A stretch of DNA of 12,931 nucleotides from JAAXKN01 sp050258415 (GCA_050258415.1 JBLMYS010000156.1:1-12931); one strand, 5' to 3'. Shown: positions 1 through 6,072, counted from the first letter of the stretch. Made by a program: numbers and translations. Notes: generated from the sequence alone by a model not told the origin.

Positions 1-78
1 CCCCTTGCCATGTGCCTTTTCAATAGCGGCAATGGAATCGCCAAGGATCTTTAGTTTTTCATCTTTTTCACTAGCCAT
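1..78 (-). CDS. recA: RecA recombinase, N-terminal fragment (cut by window edge)
   Basis: Only the first 26 codons lie in the window; the gene runs off the left edge. The readable residues end in a stretch with I-E-K-x-x-G-K-G spacing (IAAIEKAHGKG), which matches the conserved N-terminal helix of bacterial RecA just before the core ATPase domain (E. coli has QIEKQFGKG). RecA is the ATP-dependent strand-exchange protein of homologous recombination and the SOS co-protease. The ATG at 78 has a GGAG ribosome binding site at 84-87, lying in the 11-base gap after the thpR stop, so recA is probably transcribed with cinA and thpR. I saw no E. coli-type (CTGT-N8-ACAG) or Gram-positive-type (CGAAC-N4-GTTCG) LexA box in the ~100 bases before the start. 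Identity rests on a short stretch plus the well-known cinA–recA neighbourhood. Confidence 0.9.
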   Translation of the reverse strand, partial: MASEKDEKLKILGDSIAAIEKAHGKG

Positions 79-89
79 TTTTTCTCCGA

Positions 90-632
90 TTATGTTAAAT
101 TAAACCTTTCTACTTCCGAATAAACAGAACCACCCGGGAGAAGCTTGCTTCTCATCAGGGCTATTTCAGATGCGTAAAATTTCATCTCCGGAACCCGGAA
201 ATTCCTGAATGCCGTGACAAATTCTTCGCTGAGATTTCCTTTTATACGTAAAAGCGTTATATGGGGTTTAAAGTTCCGGTTTTCCTTCTCAAAGCCGAGT
301 AATTCCAGGTCATTATTTATTTCCTTGACGAGCTCAAAAAGTGCGTTTTCAGCGCGTAATCCAAACCAGAAGATCCTCGGCATGAAAAAGCCGAAACGGT
401 CGAAACCGAGCATAATTTTGTTATATTTCGAGGTGATTTTTGCGAGACTTTTTATCACTTTTCCGGTCTTTTCTTCCTCTGTATCTCCCAGAAATTTCAG
501 CGTCAGATGCAGCTTCTCCCGGTCCTCCCATTTGTGCATCCACGCGGGATCGGGATTAACCTTGTCCCTCATCCTGACAATCTCATCAATTGCCTCTTCC
601 GGAAGCTTTAATGCTACAAAAAGCCTATTCAT
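90..632 (-). CDS. thpR: RNA 2',3'-cyclic phosphodiesterase (2H family, LigT/ThpR)
   Basis: The 180-residue product is the usual size for the LigT/ThpR branch of the 2H phosphoesterase superfamily. Both catalytic H-x-T/S-x motifs are present: HLTL at residues 42-45 and HITL at 124-127. The N-terminus (RLFVALKLP) and the KFLGD stretch right after the first motif are typical of the family. Known members hydrolyse 2',3'-cyclic phosphates at RNA ends to 2'-phosphates, and in vitro some ligate tRNA halves. It is cytoplasmic, with no signal or membrane segment. Its ATG at 632 overlaps the end of cinA by 8 bases, indicating translational coupling, and recA follows after 11 bases. The same cinA–ligT–recA order is known as an operon in Deinococcus radiodurans. 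The physiological substrate is not established in bacteria. Confidence 0.93.
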   Translation of the reverse strand: MNRLFVALKLPEEAIDEIVRMRDKVNPDPAWMHKWEDREKLHLTLKFLGDTEEEKTGKVIKSLAKITSKYNKIMLGFDRFGFFMPRIFWFGLRAENALFELVKEINNDLELLGFEKENRNFKPHITLLRIKGNLSEEFVTAFRNFRVPEMKFYASEIALMRSKLLPGGSVYSEVERFNLT

Positions 633-1881
633 CGTAAGGTATCCCGAGTAAATGCCGCCTTAACATTTCAAGCGCCGCCTGTGAGGCGCGATCCTTGTTT
701 AAGAGCCTGTCGTCACTGAACTGGAATTTCTTGGCCGTGCAGAGAGTTTCATTGCAGATGCCAATATAAACCAGCCCTACCGGCTTTTCGCGCGTTGCGC
801 CCCCGGGGCCTAAAATACCGGTTATTGAAAGCCCAATATCCGTTCCGCTTACAGACTTTATGCCTTCGGCCATCTGGCGCGCAACTTCAAGGCTTACAGC
901 CCCATACTGCGATATAATGTTCTCATTAACGTTAAGAAGCTCTACTTTTGCCGCATTGCTGTAAGAAATAACGGCGCGCTCGAAGTAGCTGCTCGAGCCG
1001 CTTACGTTTGTAATCCTGTGGCTTACAAGGCCTCCGGTGCACGATTCCGCTACTGCAATGGTAAGCCCTCTTTCTAGAAGAAGGCGCGAGATTACATCCT
1101 CAAGCGTATCGTTCTCAACTCCGTATATATAACGCCCTACGAGAGAACGGATCTTCTGTTCTATTTCGCTCAATTTATTTAGTGCCAGGTCTTCAGTCTT
1201 ATCCTCAACCGTAATACGCATCTTAACGCCGAACTGGCTTGGCAGAAATGCCAGCTTTGCTCCCTGCAGAAGCTCATTTAAGTCCCCAAGGCGCTCAAAA
1301 AGCGTCGATTCGGCAATTCCAGTTGAAAGAAGGTTTTTAATTTTTATGCAGCTGCCGCCTGTGCGGTTCATCTTCGAGATCCCGGGTATAACCTCGCTGT
1401 CTATCATTTCCTTCATCTCGTGCGGAACGCCTGGAAGTGAAATTAAAACCTTGTTGTCTTTCTCAATCCACATTCCCGGAGCCGTGCCGCGCGTATTTCT
1501 GATGACACGCGCAATTTTCGGAACAAGCGCCTGCGTCTCATTGATCTTTGCCATCTGGCGTCCGCGCTTTTCAAAAATTGCCTTTACATCCTCAAGCACC
1601 TCAGGATTCATTTCAAGCTCTGTATTAAAAAACCTGACAATGCACTCCTTCGTAATATCGTCGTGCGTGGGACCAAGCCCCCCGGTAACAATTACAACGT
1701 CGTTTTTTTCAAATGCTGAGGTAAATTCCCCGAGAATTGCGGATTCCTCGTCCCCTACGACAACAGTCCTGGAGACAGCGACCTGAATTTTGGTGAGTTC
1801 TTCCCCTATATATGCGGCGTTTGTGTTAATGGTCTGCCCAATGAGGATTTCATCCCCAATGGTAATGATTTCAGCCTGCAT
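625..1881 (-). CDS. cinA: CinA: nicotinamide-nucleotide amidase / COG1058 pyrophosphatase fusion
   Basis: The 418-residue product has the full two-domain CinA layout. Residues 1-170 are the MoCF-like/COG1058 domain, with the TIGDEIL–G–NTN start (residues 7-21) and VTGGLGPTHDD at 65-75. Residues ~255-418 are the CinA-C/PncC domain, with AESCTGG at 278-284 (Ser280 is the expected nucleophile) and TGILGPGG at 354-361. The C-terminal domain deamidates nicotinamide mononucleotide to nicotinate mononucleotide in NAD recycling; the N-terminal domain of homologues hydrolyses ADP-ribose. Both motif sets look intact, so I expect a bifunctional cytoplasmic enzyme. The ATG at 1881 follows a GAGGGG ribosome binding site. 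It sits 27 bases after pgpA and overlaps thpR by 8 bases. In streptococci cinA is competence-induced with recA; nothing visible here shows such regulation. Confidence 0.97.
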   Translation of the reverse strand: MQAEIITIGDEILIGQTINTNAAYIGEELTKIQVAVSRTVVVGDEESAILGEFTSAFEKNDVVIVTGGLGPTHDDITKECIVRFFNTELEMNPEVLEDVKAIFEKRGRQMAKINETQALVPKIARVIRNTRGTAPGMWIEKDNKVLISLPGVPHEMKEMIDSEVIPGISKMNRTGGSCIKIKNLLSTGIAESTLFERLGDLNELLQGAKLAFLPSQFGVKMRITVEDKTEDLALNKLSEIEQKIRSLVGRYIYGVENDTLEDVISRLLLERGLTIAVAESCTGGLVSHRITNVSGSSSYFERAVISYSNAAKVELLNVNENIISQYGAVSLEVARQMAEGIKSVSGTDIGLSITGILGPGGATREKPVGLVYIGICNETLCTAKKFQFSDDRLLNKDRASQAALEMLRRHLLGIPYDE

Positions 1882-1908
1882 AAATTCCCCTCGTCTTATC
1901 CTGTTTTG

Positions 1909-2364
1909 CTAAAATAGAAAAATAATTAAATGAACCAGAATACAAGAATAAACTGCTGCTATAATATCATCAAGCATAATACCGAGACCACCATGAAGCT
2001 TCTCGGCATTTCTGGCCGGGGATGGTTTAATTATATCAAAAATTCTCCAAATAACAAAGCTTAAAATCACATAATTAAACGTCTTCGGCACAAAGAGAAG
2101 TGAAATCCACATCCCCACAACTTCATCAATTGTACACTGCGATGGGTCCTTTTTCCCGTAGATAACCTCAAACCTGTCGCCGGCCTTAATCCCGGTTAAG
2201 GCAAAAATAATTATCATCGGAATCAGCACGTACGGCCGTTCAAAACCGGGGATAAGGTAGTAAATTATAAGTGCGGCCAGGCTTCCGAAGGTTCCCGGCG
2301 CAAACGGGATGTAGCCGGTATAGAAGCCTGAGCCTAAGAGCTTTATAAAAAAATTATTTTTCAT
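1909..2364 (-). CDS. pgpA: Phosphatidylglycerophosphatase A
   Basis: From the ATG at 2364 the product is 151 residues and matches PgpA. It has the early G–P–x-APGT-x-GS loop, the acidic motif T-I-D-E-x-x-G-M-W, an F/W-R-x-F-D-x-x-KP-x-P stretch, and the near-C-terminal HGG-x-GIM-x-DD-x-x-A motif. PgpA removes the phosphate from phosphatidylglycerol-phosphate in the inner membrane, and hydrophobic stretches consistent with several membrane helices are present. An upstream in-frame ATG at 2415 would add 17 residues lacking family similarity and lengthen the overlap with pgsA. I prefer 2364, which has a GGAAGG sequence 10 bases ahead and overlaps the pgsA end by 11 bases. The substrate is the product of the preceding gene, so coupled translation makes sense. 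cinA follows after 27 bases. Confidence 0.93.
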   Translation of the reverse strand: MKNNFFIKLLGSGFYTGYIPFAPGTFGSLAALIIYYLIPGFERPYVLIPMIIIFALTGIKAGDRFEVIYGKKDPSQCTIDEVVGMWISLLFVPKTFNYVILSFVIWRIFDIIKPSPARNAEKLHGGLGIMLDDIIAAVYSCILVHLIIFLF

Positions 2365-2950
2365 CTGAGAAAAACCTTCCCAGGAGCTTCCTGTTAGTAA
2401 AGAGGTATGCAACACCTGTGTAAATGGTAAGAATTGTTATAATAAGCATACAAATGTTAATGAGCCTTTGATCCATGAGCATCCTGAATATATGCTCATT
2501 GCCCTTATGGATCCACTCCACTGTCTGAAGCGTGTAAACTGCCAGAAGATAATATATGAAAGCCATCTGAATGAATGTTTTCCATTTTGCCAGATAGCTC
2601 GTCGTCATAGACTCTCCCTTTGTATCTGCATAAAGCCTGAGAAAAGTAACCATGAAGTCGCGGAAAACAATAACTACAACCATCCACATCTCCAGCACTC
2701 CCAGGAATACAAAAGCAAAGAAGGCCGTTGAGGTCAGAATCTTGTCTGCCAGGGGATCCATGAACTTTCCCCAGTTCGTTATATAGTTAAACTTGCGGGC
2801 AAGCCAGCCGTCGTACCAGTCGGTAACTGCCGCAATAATGAAGACCACAAGCGACAGCTGTTTCATCACCGGGTTGTCTGAGATGAAAAGAAATAGGAAT
2901 ACCGGGGTTAGTATAATTCTCAGAACGGTCAGTTGATTTGGTAATACCAT
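2354..2950 (-). CDS. pgsA: CDP-diacylglycerol–glycerol-3-phosphate 3-phosphatidyltransferase
   Basis: The 198-residue integral membrane protein begins LPNQLTVLRI, as PgsA proteins do. It carries the CDP-alcohol phosphotransferase signature in full: D44-x2-D47-G48-x2-A51-R52-x8-G61-x3-D65-x3-D69. The four aspartates bind two metal ions and the CDP-lipid. The enzyme makes phosphatidylglycerol-phosphate from CDP-diacylglycerol and glycerol-3-phosphate, the committed step to phosphatidylglycerol and cardiolipin. Roughly five hydrophobic segments are visible. Other CDP-alcohol transferases share the signature, but the N-terminus and the overlapping pgpA strongly favour PgsA. The ATG at 2950 has only a weak upstream purine stretch. 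A 106-base gap separates it from the DUF971 gene, so it may have its own promoter. Confidence 0.95.
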   Translation of the reverse strand: MVLPNQLTVLRIILTPVFLFLFISDNPVMKQLSLVVFIIAAVTDWYDGWLARKFNYITNWGKFMDPLADKILTSTAFFAFVFLGVLEMWMVVVIVFRDFMVTFLRLYADTKGESMTTSYLAKWKTFIQMAFIYYLLAVYTLQTVEWIHKGNEHIFRMLMDQRLINICMLIITILTIYTGVAYLFTNRKLLGRFFSDEK

Positions 2951-3056
2951 CTATTCTAAATTCCAGTTACAATTAGAGACATTTTAATGGATAATCTGCT
3001 TCATTTTCATTCGCAGAAATAAAAGAGTGTTTGAGAACCTTAAAGCCCCGGCATTT
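2951..3056 (-). promoter_or_regulatory. Gap before pgsA with a weak candidate promoter
   Basis: This is the only gap over 30 bases in the minus-strand block downstream of purC. On the minus strand a TAAAAT hexamer (2981-2986) stands 18 bases after an ATGAAA hexamer, giving a weak sigma70-like promoter about 25 bases before the pgsA start. There is no convincing terminator hairpin after the DUF971 gene, so read-through from purC is also possible. The match is poor and could arise by chance in AT-rich sequence. Confidence 0.22.
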
Positions 3057-3356
3057 TTACTGCTGCTGCTCGGCAATTCTTCTTAATAAATCATACTCAT
3101 AAATTCCCAGCTTATGCCCGTCTTTCCAGTGAACATTTATGCCGTAGTAGCCGACCAGCTTTACATTCAGGACGGCTACCTGGTCATCGTTGTAAATTGG
3201 AATATAATCCTTACCCTGCTTAAGCCTTTCCTCACTGCACATGGCACATGGACATATACGCCTTAAGCTGGTAAGGCGGACAGAACTCTCCGTTGCGTCC
3301 TGCCATTTAATATACAGATACTTCTTTTCTCTGATCTTAATTTGAATTGGAGCCAT
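3057..3356 (-). CDS. DUF971 (GBBH-like N-terminal domain) protein
   Basis: The 99-residue protein consists of one DUF971 domain. The diagnostic LR-x-x-CPCA-x-C motif is at residues 31-40 and the W-x-DGH-x-x-GIY motif at 77-86. Cys35, Cys37, Cys40 and His81 match the C-x-C-x2-C…H pattern that binds zinc in the N-terminal domain of gamma-butyrobetaine hydroxylase (Cys38, Cys40, Cys43, His82 in human BBOX1), so metal binding is likely. The stand-alone bacterial protein has no established function; the domain is also found fused to Mrp/HCF101-type iron–sulfur scaffold ATPases, which hints at a role near Fe–S or metal handling. It ends in three glutamines. Its ATG at 3356 directly abuts the purC stop codon, so the two are probably translated together. 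No oxygenase domain is encoded next to it. Confidence 0.93.
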   Translation of the reverse strand: MAPIQIKIREKKYLYIKWQDATESSVRLTSLRRICPCAMCSEERLKQGKDYIPIYNDDQVAVLNVKLVGYYGINVHWKDGHKLGIYEYDLLRRIAEQQQ

Positions 3357-4256
3357 CTAATCTGCTATTTTATTCCCTGTTAATTTATTGAGCGCCTCCA
3401 GGTACTTTTCACTCGTAACCTTTATGACATCTTCCGGAAGAGGAGGCGGAGGAGGCTGTTTATTAAATCCTATCGAAAGAAGGTAATCGCGTACGAACTG
3501 CTTGTCGTAGCTCTCCTGAGTCTTTCCCATTGCATATTTATCCAGCGGCCAGAACCTGGAAGAATCAGGCGTAAGAAGCTCATCAACTAAGATTACCTCC
3601 CCGTTATAGACGCCAAATTCCATTTTTGTATCGGCTATTATGATCCCTTTACTGAGGGCATAATCCGAGGCTGCCTTGTATATTGAAATTGAGGCATTTT
3701 TAATCTTGTTGTACACATCCTCGCCTGCAATTTCTCTGGCCCTTTCATTGGTAATATTTTCATCATGCTCACCGATCTCGGCCTTCGTTGAAGGTGTAAA
3801 GATAGGCTCCGGCAGCTTTTCCGATTCCTTGAGGCCTTTCGGGAGCTCTATACCAGAAACTTTACCGGTCTTAAGGTAATCATTCCATCCCGAACCCGTA
3901 ATATAGCCTCTTACTATGCACTCGATCGGGATGACCTCGGCTTTTTTAACCAGCATTGAGCGCCCTTCGAGCTCTTCGGCATATTCCAAACATTCCTTAG
4001 GAAAATCCTTAATGTTTGTTGAAACTAGGTGGTTCGGAATGATATCTTTTGTATAGTTGAACCAGAATTCGGAAATTTTATTTAATACCTCGCCCTTGTA
4101 GGGGATGCCCTGAGCCATAATTACATCGAATGCAGAAAGCCTGTCGGTAACAACGAATAAGAAGTATTCACCAAGGTCGTAGATCTCTCTAACTTTCCCC
4201 TGCTTTACGAGTTTGAGATTGGGAAAATTTCCCTGAAGTAGAACGTCTGTCTGCAT
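3357..4256 (-). CDS. purC: Phosphoribosylaminoimidazole-succinocarboxamide (SAICAR) synthase
   Basis: The 299-residue product is the longer, yeast Ade1-like form of PurC. Visible landmarks are the ATP-binding GKVR at 20-23, R-S-M-L-V-K…P-I-E-C-I-V-R-G-Y at 99-118, TPSTKAEIGEHDENI at 154-168, the ADTK-x-E-FG motif at 208-215 and DE-x-LTPDSSR-FWP at 225-237. All key regions look intact. The enzyme joins aspartate to CAIR with ATP in de novo purine synthesis, in the cytoplasm. The ATG at 4256 follows AAGGA about 5 bases upstream, and a good promoter lies close by, giving a short leader with no room for a purine riboswitch. No other purine gene is visible; a DUF971 gene follows with no spacer. 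A run of five prolines (268-272) precedes the C-terminal helix. Confidence 0.98.
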   Translation of the reverse strand: MQTDVLLQGNFPNLKLVKQGKVREIYDLGEYFLFVVTDRLSAFDVIMAQGIPYKGEVLNKISEFWFNYTKDIIPNHLVSTNIKDFPKECLEYAEELEGRSMLVKKAEVIPIECIVRGYITGSGWNDYLKTGKVSGIELPKGLKESEKLPEPIFTPSTKAEIGEHDENITNERAREIAGEDVYNKIKNASISIYKAASDYALSKGIIIADTKMEFGVYNGEVILVDELLTPDSSRFWPLDKYAMGKTQESYDKQFVRDYLLSIGFNKQPPPPPLPEDVIKVTSEKYLEALNKLTGNKIAD

Positions 4257-4279
4257 AGGAATCCTTAATTTAATGTGTT

Positions 4280-4308
4280 AATATAAAAAGCGGTTTTTGA
4301 TAATTCAA
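4280..4308 (-). promoter_or_regulatory. Candidate sigma70-type promoter of purC
   Basis: On the minus strand TTGAAT (4303-4308) is followed after exactly 17 bases by TATATT (4280-4285), matching the -35 and -10 consensus at 4 and 5 of 6 positions with optimal spacing. Transcription would begin near 4273, giving a leader of about 17 bases with the AAGGA ribosome binding site inside it. It would serve purC, DUF971 and possibly the pgsA–recA run. If the organism uses the Bacteroidota sigma factor with its different -33/-7 elements, this match may not apply. Confidence 0.45.
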
Positions 4309-4355
4309 CCTTATATGAAATTAAATTTGGAGCACTTGTACGATTAATAAGGTGA

Positions 4356-4384
4356 TTGTTCTTTAAGCTAAAAAGAATTAGATT
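4356..4384 (+). promoter_or_regulatory. Weak candidate promoter for the four-helix membrane protein gene
   Basis: TTGTTC (4356-4361) and TAGATT (4379-4384) stand 17 bases apart on the plus strand in the divergent purC gap, about 50 bases before the next start codon. The hexamers match the consensus only moderately and the surroundings are AT-rich, so this is tentative. Confidence 0.25.
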
Positions 4385-4437
4385 ATTTAAAAATACCTTA
4401 AAAAAGAGCAAATAACAAAAAACGGGGAGCCTTTGAC

Positions 4438-4857
4438 ATGAATAAATATCAGATTGAAGCCTTAACAGGTTCGGTCTTACTTTTAATTGCCGGATTTCTG
4501 CCGGTTGCCGCCTTAAAGGGTGGAATAGTCACTTTCTTCCCCGTCTGGCATAACTTTAACCTGGATAACGGGCTCTGGAACTGGCCTGACATAGCATTCC
4601 TTGCCGTTTCCTTTGCCATACTGGCAATTTTATCATTTTATTTTGTTTTCAGGAAAAAGTACATAGGACTCATATTTACCGGTGTTCTTACTCTTTTTAT
4701 CAGCCTTATAACATTTATCACTATTTTCTTCATTAAAGCTAACCTGAACACCTGGGCAGGAAGCGACACATTAAGACTCAGCTGGGGCTGGCTCTTCCTA
4801 CTGGCAGGCTCCGTCCTCCTGATAATAGCCGGCAGCGCCAACAGAAAAAAAATTTAA
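4438..4857 (+). CDS. Hypothetical four-helix membrane protein
   Basis: I do not recognise this 139-residue protein. Four hydrophobic segments can be seen at about residues 9-26, 51-71, 76-99 and 115-132, with a lysine/arginine-rich tail (RKK) after the last. The positive loop between helices 2 and 3 (RKK at 72-74) suggests both termini face the cytoplasm. The loop after helix 1 is rich in aromatic residues and asparagine (W37, W47, W49), and another tryptophan cluster (W106, W116, W118) precedes helix 4. The ATG at 4438 has a strong GGGGAG ribosome binding site 8 bases upstream (4424-4429), unlike several weaker starts here, which supports it being a real gene. It is divergent from purC and upstream of a lipoprotein gene, but a 204-base gap makes a shared transcript uncertain. 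Confidence 0.62.
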   Translation: MNKYQIEALTGSVLLLIAGFLPVAALKGGIVTFFPVWHNFNLDNGLWNWPDIAFLAVSFAILAILSFYFVFRKKYIGLIFTGVLTLFISLITFITIFFIKANLNTWAGSDTLRLSWGWLFLLAGSVLLIIAGSANRKKI

Positions 4858-5061
4858 TACCTGTAATATCGAGTGAGGCCTCCCCCTTCAGGCCTCCTCC
4901 CCGTCGAACCTCTTTCCGTCGAATCCGCCGCGGCGGAAACGTCTAACCCTGCACCCGCTTTTTCGGTATTGCTTTAGAACCTTATTCTTGATAACGTGAT
5001 TTAAAGCACAAAAACCGTTGTCGGGAATTCCGGAAAATTTTTTAAAGAATATAGAACAAAA
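4858..5061. other. Intergenic region with a GC-rich, repeat-containing block (4871-4940)
   Basis: The first part of this gap is strikingly GC-rich: 47 of 70 bases between 4871 and 4940 are G or C, in an otherwise AT-leaning locus. It contains a 7-bp inverted repeat GAGGCCT/AGGCCTC (4875-4881 and 4890-4896, loop of 8), a direct repeat CCGTCGAA at 4901-4908 and 4916-4923 (15-base period), and a perfect 14-bp palindrome TCCGCCGCGGCGGA (4924-4937). The first hairpin could end the upstream transcript but has no T tract. The remainder (4960-5061) is AT-rich leader sequence with short palindromes near 5025-5034 and a weak TTGTCG/TTTAAA promoter-like pair before the lipoprotein gene. It could be a structured RNA, a repeat remnant or a terminator; I cannot assign it. 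Confidence 0.4.
4875..4896 (+). terminator. Possible terminator-like hairpin without T tract
   Basis: GAGGCCT and AGGCCTC form a perfect 7-bp GC-rich stem with an 8-base loop, 17 bases after the stop codon of the membrane-protein gene. The downstream sequence is C-rich, so classical Rho-independent termination is doubtful; it may instead protect the 3' end or belong to a larger structure. Confidence 0.3.
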
Positions 5062-5418
5062 ATGAAGTTAAGCTTTTTACCTTTAGTTTTTATTTTTACA
5101 TATATGCTTTCAGCCGGCTTTACCGGATGCAAAAGTGAAGGCAAAAGAACCATATTTGTAATGGATACGCTTAAGACTCACCACAAGCGCTCAATTGAAG
5201 AAGTGATGAACGCCCACACCGATGAACTGATGGCAATTCCGGATGTCAACGGCGTATATATTGGCGAACTGGAAAACGGACAGGAGTGCATCACAGTACT
5301 CGTTTCAAAGACAACAGAGCTGCACAAAAAAAAGATACCCAGGAAAATTGAAGGATACCCGGTAATAATTGAGGAAACCGGCGAAACACGCCCCTTAATG
5401 GAAAAACACGAAACCTGA
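5062..5418 (+). CDS. Small predicted lipoprotein of unknown function
   Basis: The 118-residue product starts with a lysine and a hydrophobic stretch ending in F-T-G-C, a usable though not ideal lipobox, so Cys23 is the probable lipid anchor. The mature part (~95 residues) is a single compact domain with alternating predicted helices and strands. An amphipathic helix near residues 44-59 leads into I-P-x-V-x-G-V-Y-I-G-E-L (59-70), then E-C-I-T-V-L-V (75-81) and I-P-x-K-I-E-G-Y-P-V (92-101). That pattern, a 'conserved V-x-G-V-x-I-G strand, then IP..IEGYPV', resembles a small domain I have seen in uncharacterised bacterial proteins, sometimes near protease domains, but I cannot name it. No strong Shine-Dalgarno precedes the ATG. 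It converges on msrA with a shared terminator. Confidence 0.72.
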   Translation: MKLSFLPLVFIFTYMLSAGFTGCKSEGKRTIFVMDTLKTHHKRSIEEVMNAHTDELMAIPDVNGVYIGELENGQECITVLVSKTTELHKKKIPRKIEGYPVIIEETGETRPLMEKHET

Positions 5419-5426
5419 ATAAACCC

Positions 5427-5459
5427 GGGAGAGCCTTTTAAGGCTCCCCTTTATCTTTA
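5427..5459. terminator. Shared terminator between lipoprotein gene and msrA
   Basis: GGG-A-GAGCCT (5427-5436) pairs with AGGCTC-CCC (5441-5449): a nine-pair GC-rich stem with a single bulged A and the four-base loop TTTA, followed on the plus strand by CTTTATCTTT. It fits Rho-independent termination of the lipoprotein gene. On the minus strand the T-rich stretch after the stem is shorter (GGGTTTATT), so it may also stop msrA transcripts less efficiently. The msrA stop codon (5438-5440) lies in the loop and its last codons form one arm. Confidence 0.65.
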
Positions 5460-5998
5460 AGCTTTCCGGCAAAAGCATTCCTTAACTTTCCAAGTTTCGG
5501 CGTTATAACAAAAGTGCAGTAAGGCTGCAGGAGGTTGTTATTATAATAATTCTGATGATACTCCTCGGCTTTATAGAACTCTTTTGCCGGAGCAATCTCT
5601 GTAACTATCGGATCATCAAATACTTTTTCAGCCTCAAGCCTTTTTTTATATTCTTCAGCTTTGCGCCTTTGTTCATCATTATGGTAGAAGATAGCCGATC
5701 TGTACTGCGTTCCAACGTCTGCTCCCTGCCGGTTTAATGTGGTTGGGTCGTGGGTTTTGAAGAAGACTTCAAGCAGCTCATCATACGAAATTTTATTTGG
5801 ATCATATTTAATGCGGCTGACCTCAGCGTGACCTGTTCTGCCTGTACAGACTTCCAGGTACGATGGATCTTTAACCATTCCGCCCGAGTAACCGCTTTCA
5901 ACACTTACAACACCTTCCAGCCTCTGGAACACAGCCTCGGTGCACCAGAAGCATCCCTCACCGAATGTAGCAACTTCATAACTTTCCTGAGAATTCAT
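5438..5998 (-). CDS. msrA: Peptide-methionine (S)-S-oxide reductase MsrA
   Basis: The 186-residue product has the MsrA active site G-E-G-C-F-W-C, with catalytic Cys16 counting from the ATG at 5998. It also has the conserved GYSGG, the V-C-T-G-R-T-G-H-A-E-V stretch, the HDPTT-x-NRQG-x-D-x-G-x-QYRS motif and the C-terminal E-x-YHQ-x-Y. The C-terminal cysteine in the PYC-x-x-V-I-x-PK segment is the likely resolving residue. The enzyme reduces methionine-S-sulfoxide in proteins with thioredoxin. No signal peptide is present, so it acts in the cytoplasm. I prefer the ATG at 5998 to the GTG immediately before it (6001), because the AGGG ribosome binding site then has a 5-base spacer rather than 2. 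No MsrB domain or gene is visible. A separate promoter candidate lies upstream, so it is probably not simply co-transcribed with the macroglobulin gene. Confidence 0.97.
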   Translation of the reverse strand: MNSQESYEVATFGEGCFWCTEAVFQRLEGVVSVESGYSGGMVKDPSYLEVCTGRTGHAEVSRIKYDPNKISYDELLEVFFKTHDPTTLNRQGADVGTQYRSAIFYHNDEQRRKAEEYKKRLEAEKVFDDPIVTEIAPAKEFYKAEEYHQNYYNNNLLQPYCTFVITPKLGKLRNAFAGKLKDKGEP

Positions 5999-6040
5999 CA
6001 CTACCCTGCTTTCTTTCTGAGTTTGAGTTTTCCTGAAAAG

Positions 6041-6064
6041 CAGCCATTTTGAAAATAAAGGCTG
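6041..6064 (-). repeat. Inverted repeat in the msrA leader
   Basis: On the minus strand CAGCC and GGCTG pair around an inner ATTT/AAAT pair with a 3-base bulge. The hairpin would sit at the very 5' end of the msrA transcript if it starts near 6066 as the promoter candidate predicts. Such a structure could protect the mRNA or tune translation; I know no family for it. Confidence 0.4.
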
Positions 6065-6072
6065 ATTAAATC

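Noticed and set aside
79..180. LexA operator before recA
   Set aside because: I looked for the E. coli and Gram-positive LexA palindromes and found none; other lineage-specific boxes cannot be excluded.
214..651. Open plus-strand frame of 145 codons over thpR
   Set aside because: It is antisense to thpR, whose catalytic motifs are intact; the translation is serine- and phenylalanine-rich, as expected from a shadow frame.
2365..2415. Longer pgpA beginning at the ATG at 2415
   Set aside because: The extra 17 residues do not resemble the family and would overlap pgsA by 62 bases; the ATG at 2364 has a better-placed purine-rich site.
4257..4437. A possible purine riboswitch in front of purC
   Set aside because: The predicted purC leader is only about 17 bases and the gap is AT-rich with no three-helix aptamer pattern.
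4873..4977. A GTG-started 34-codon proline/alanine-rich reading frame inside the GC-rich intergenic block
   Set aside because: No ribosome binding site precedes it, it crosses both repeats, and its composition follows from the GC-rich DNA rather than looking like a protein.
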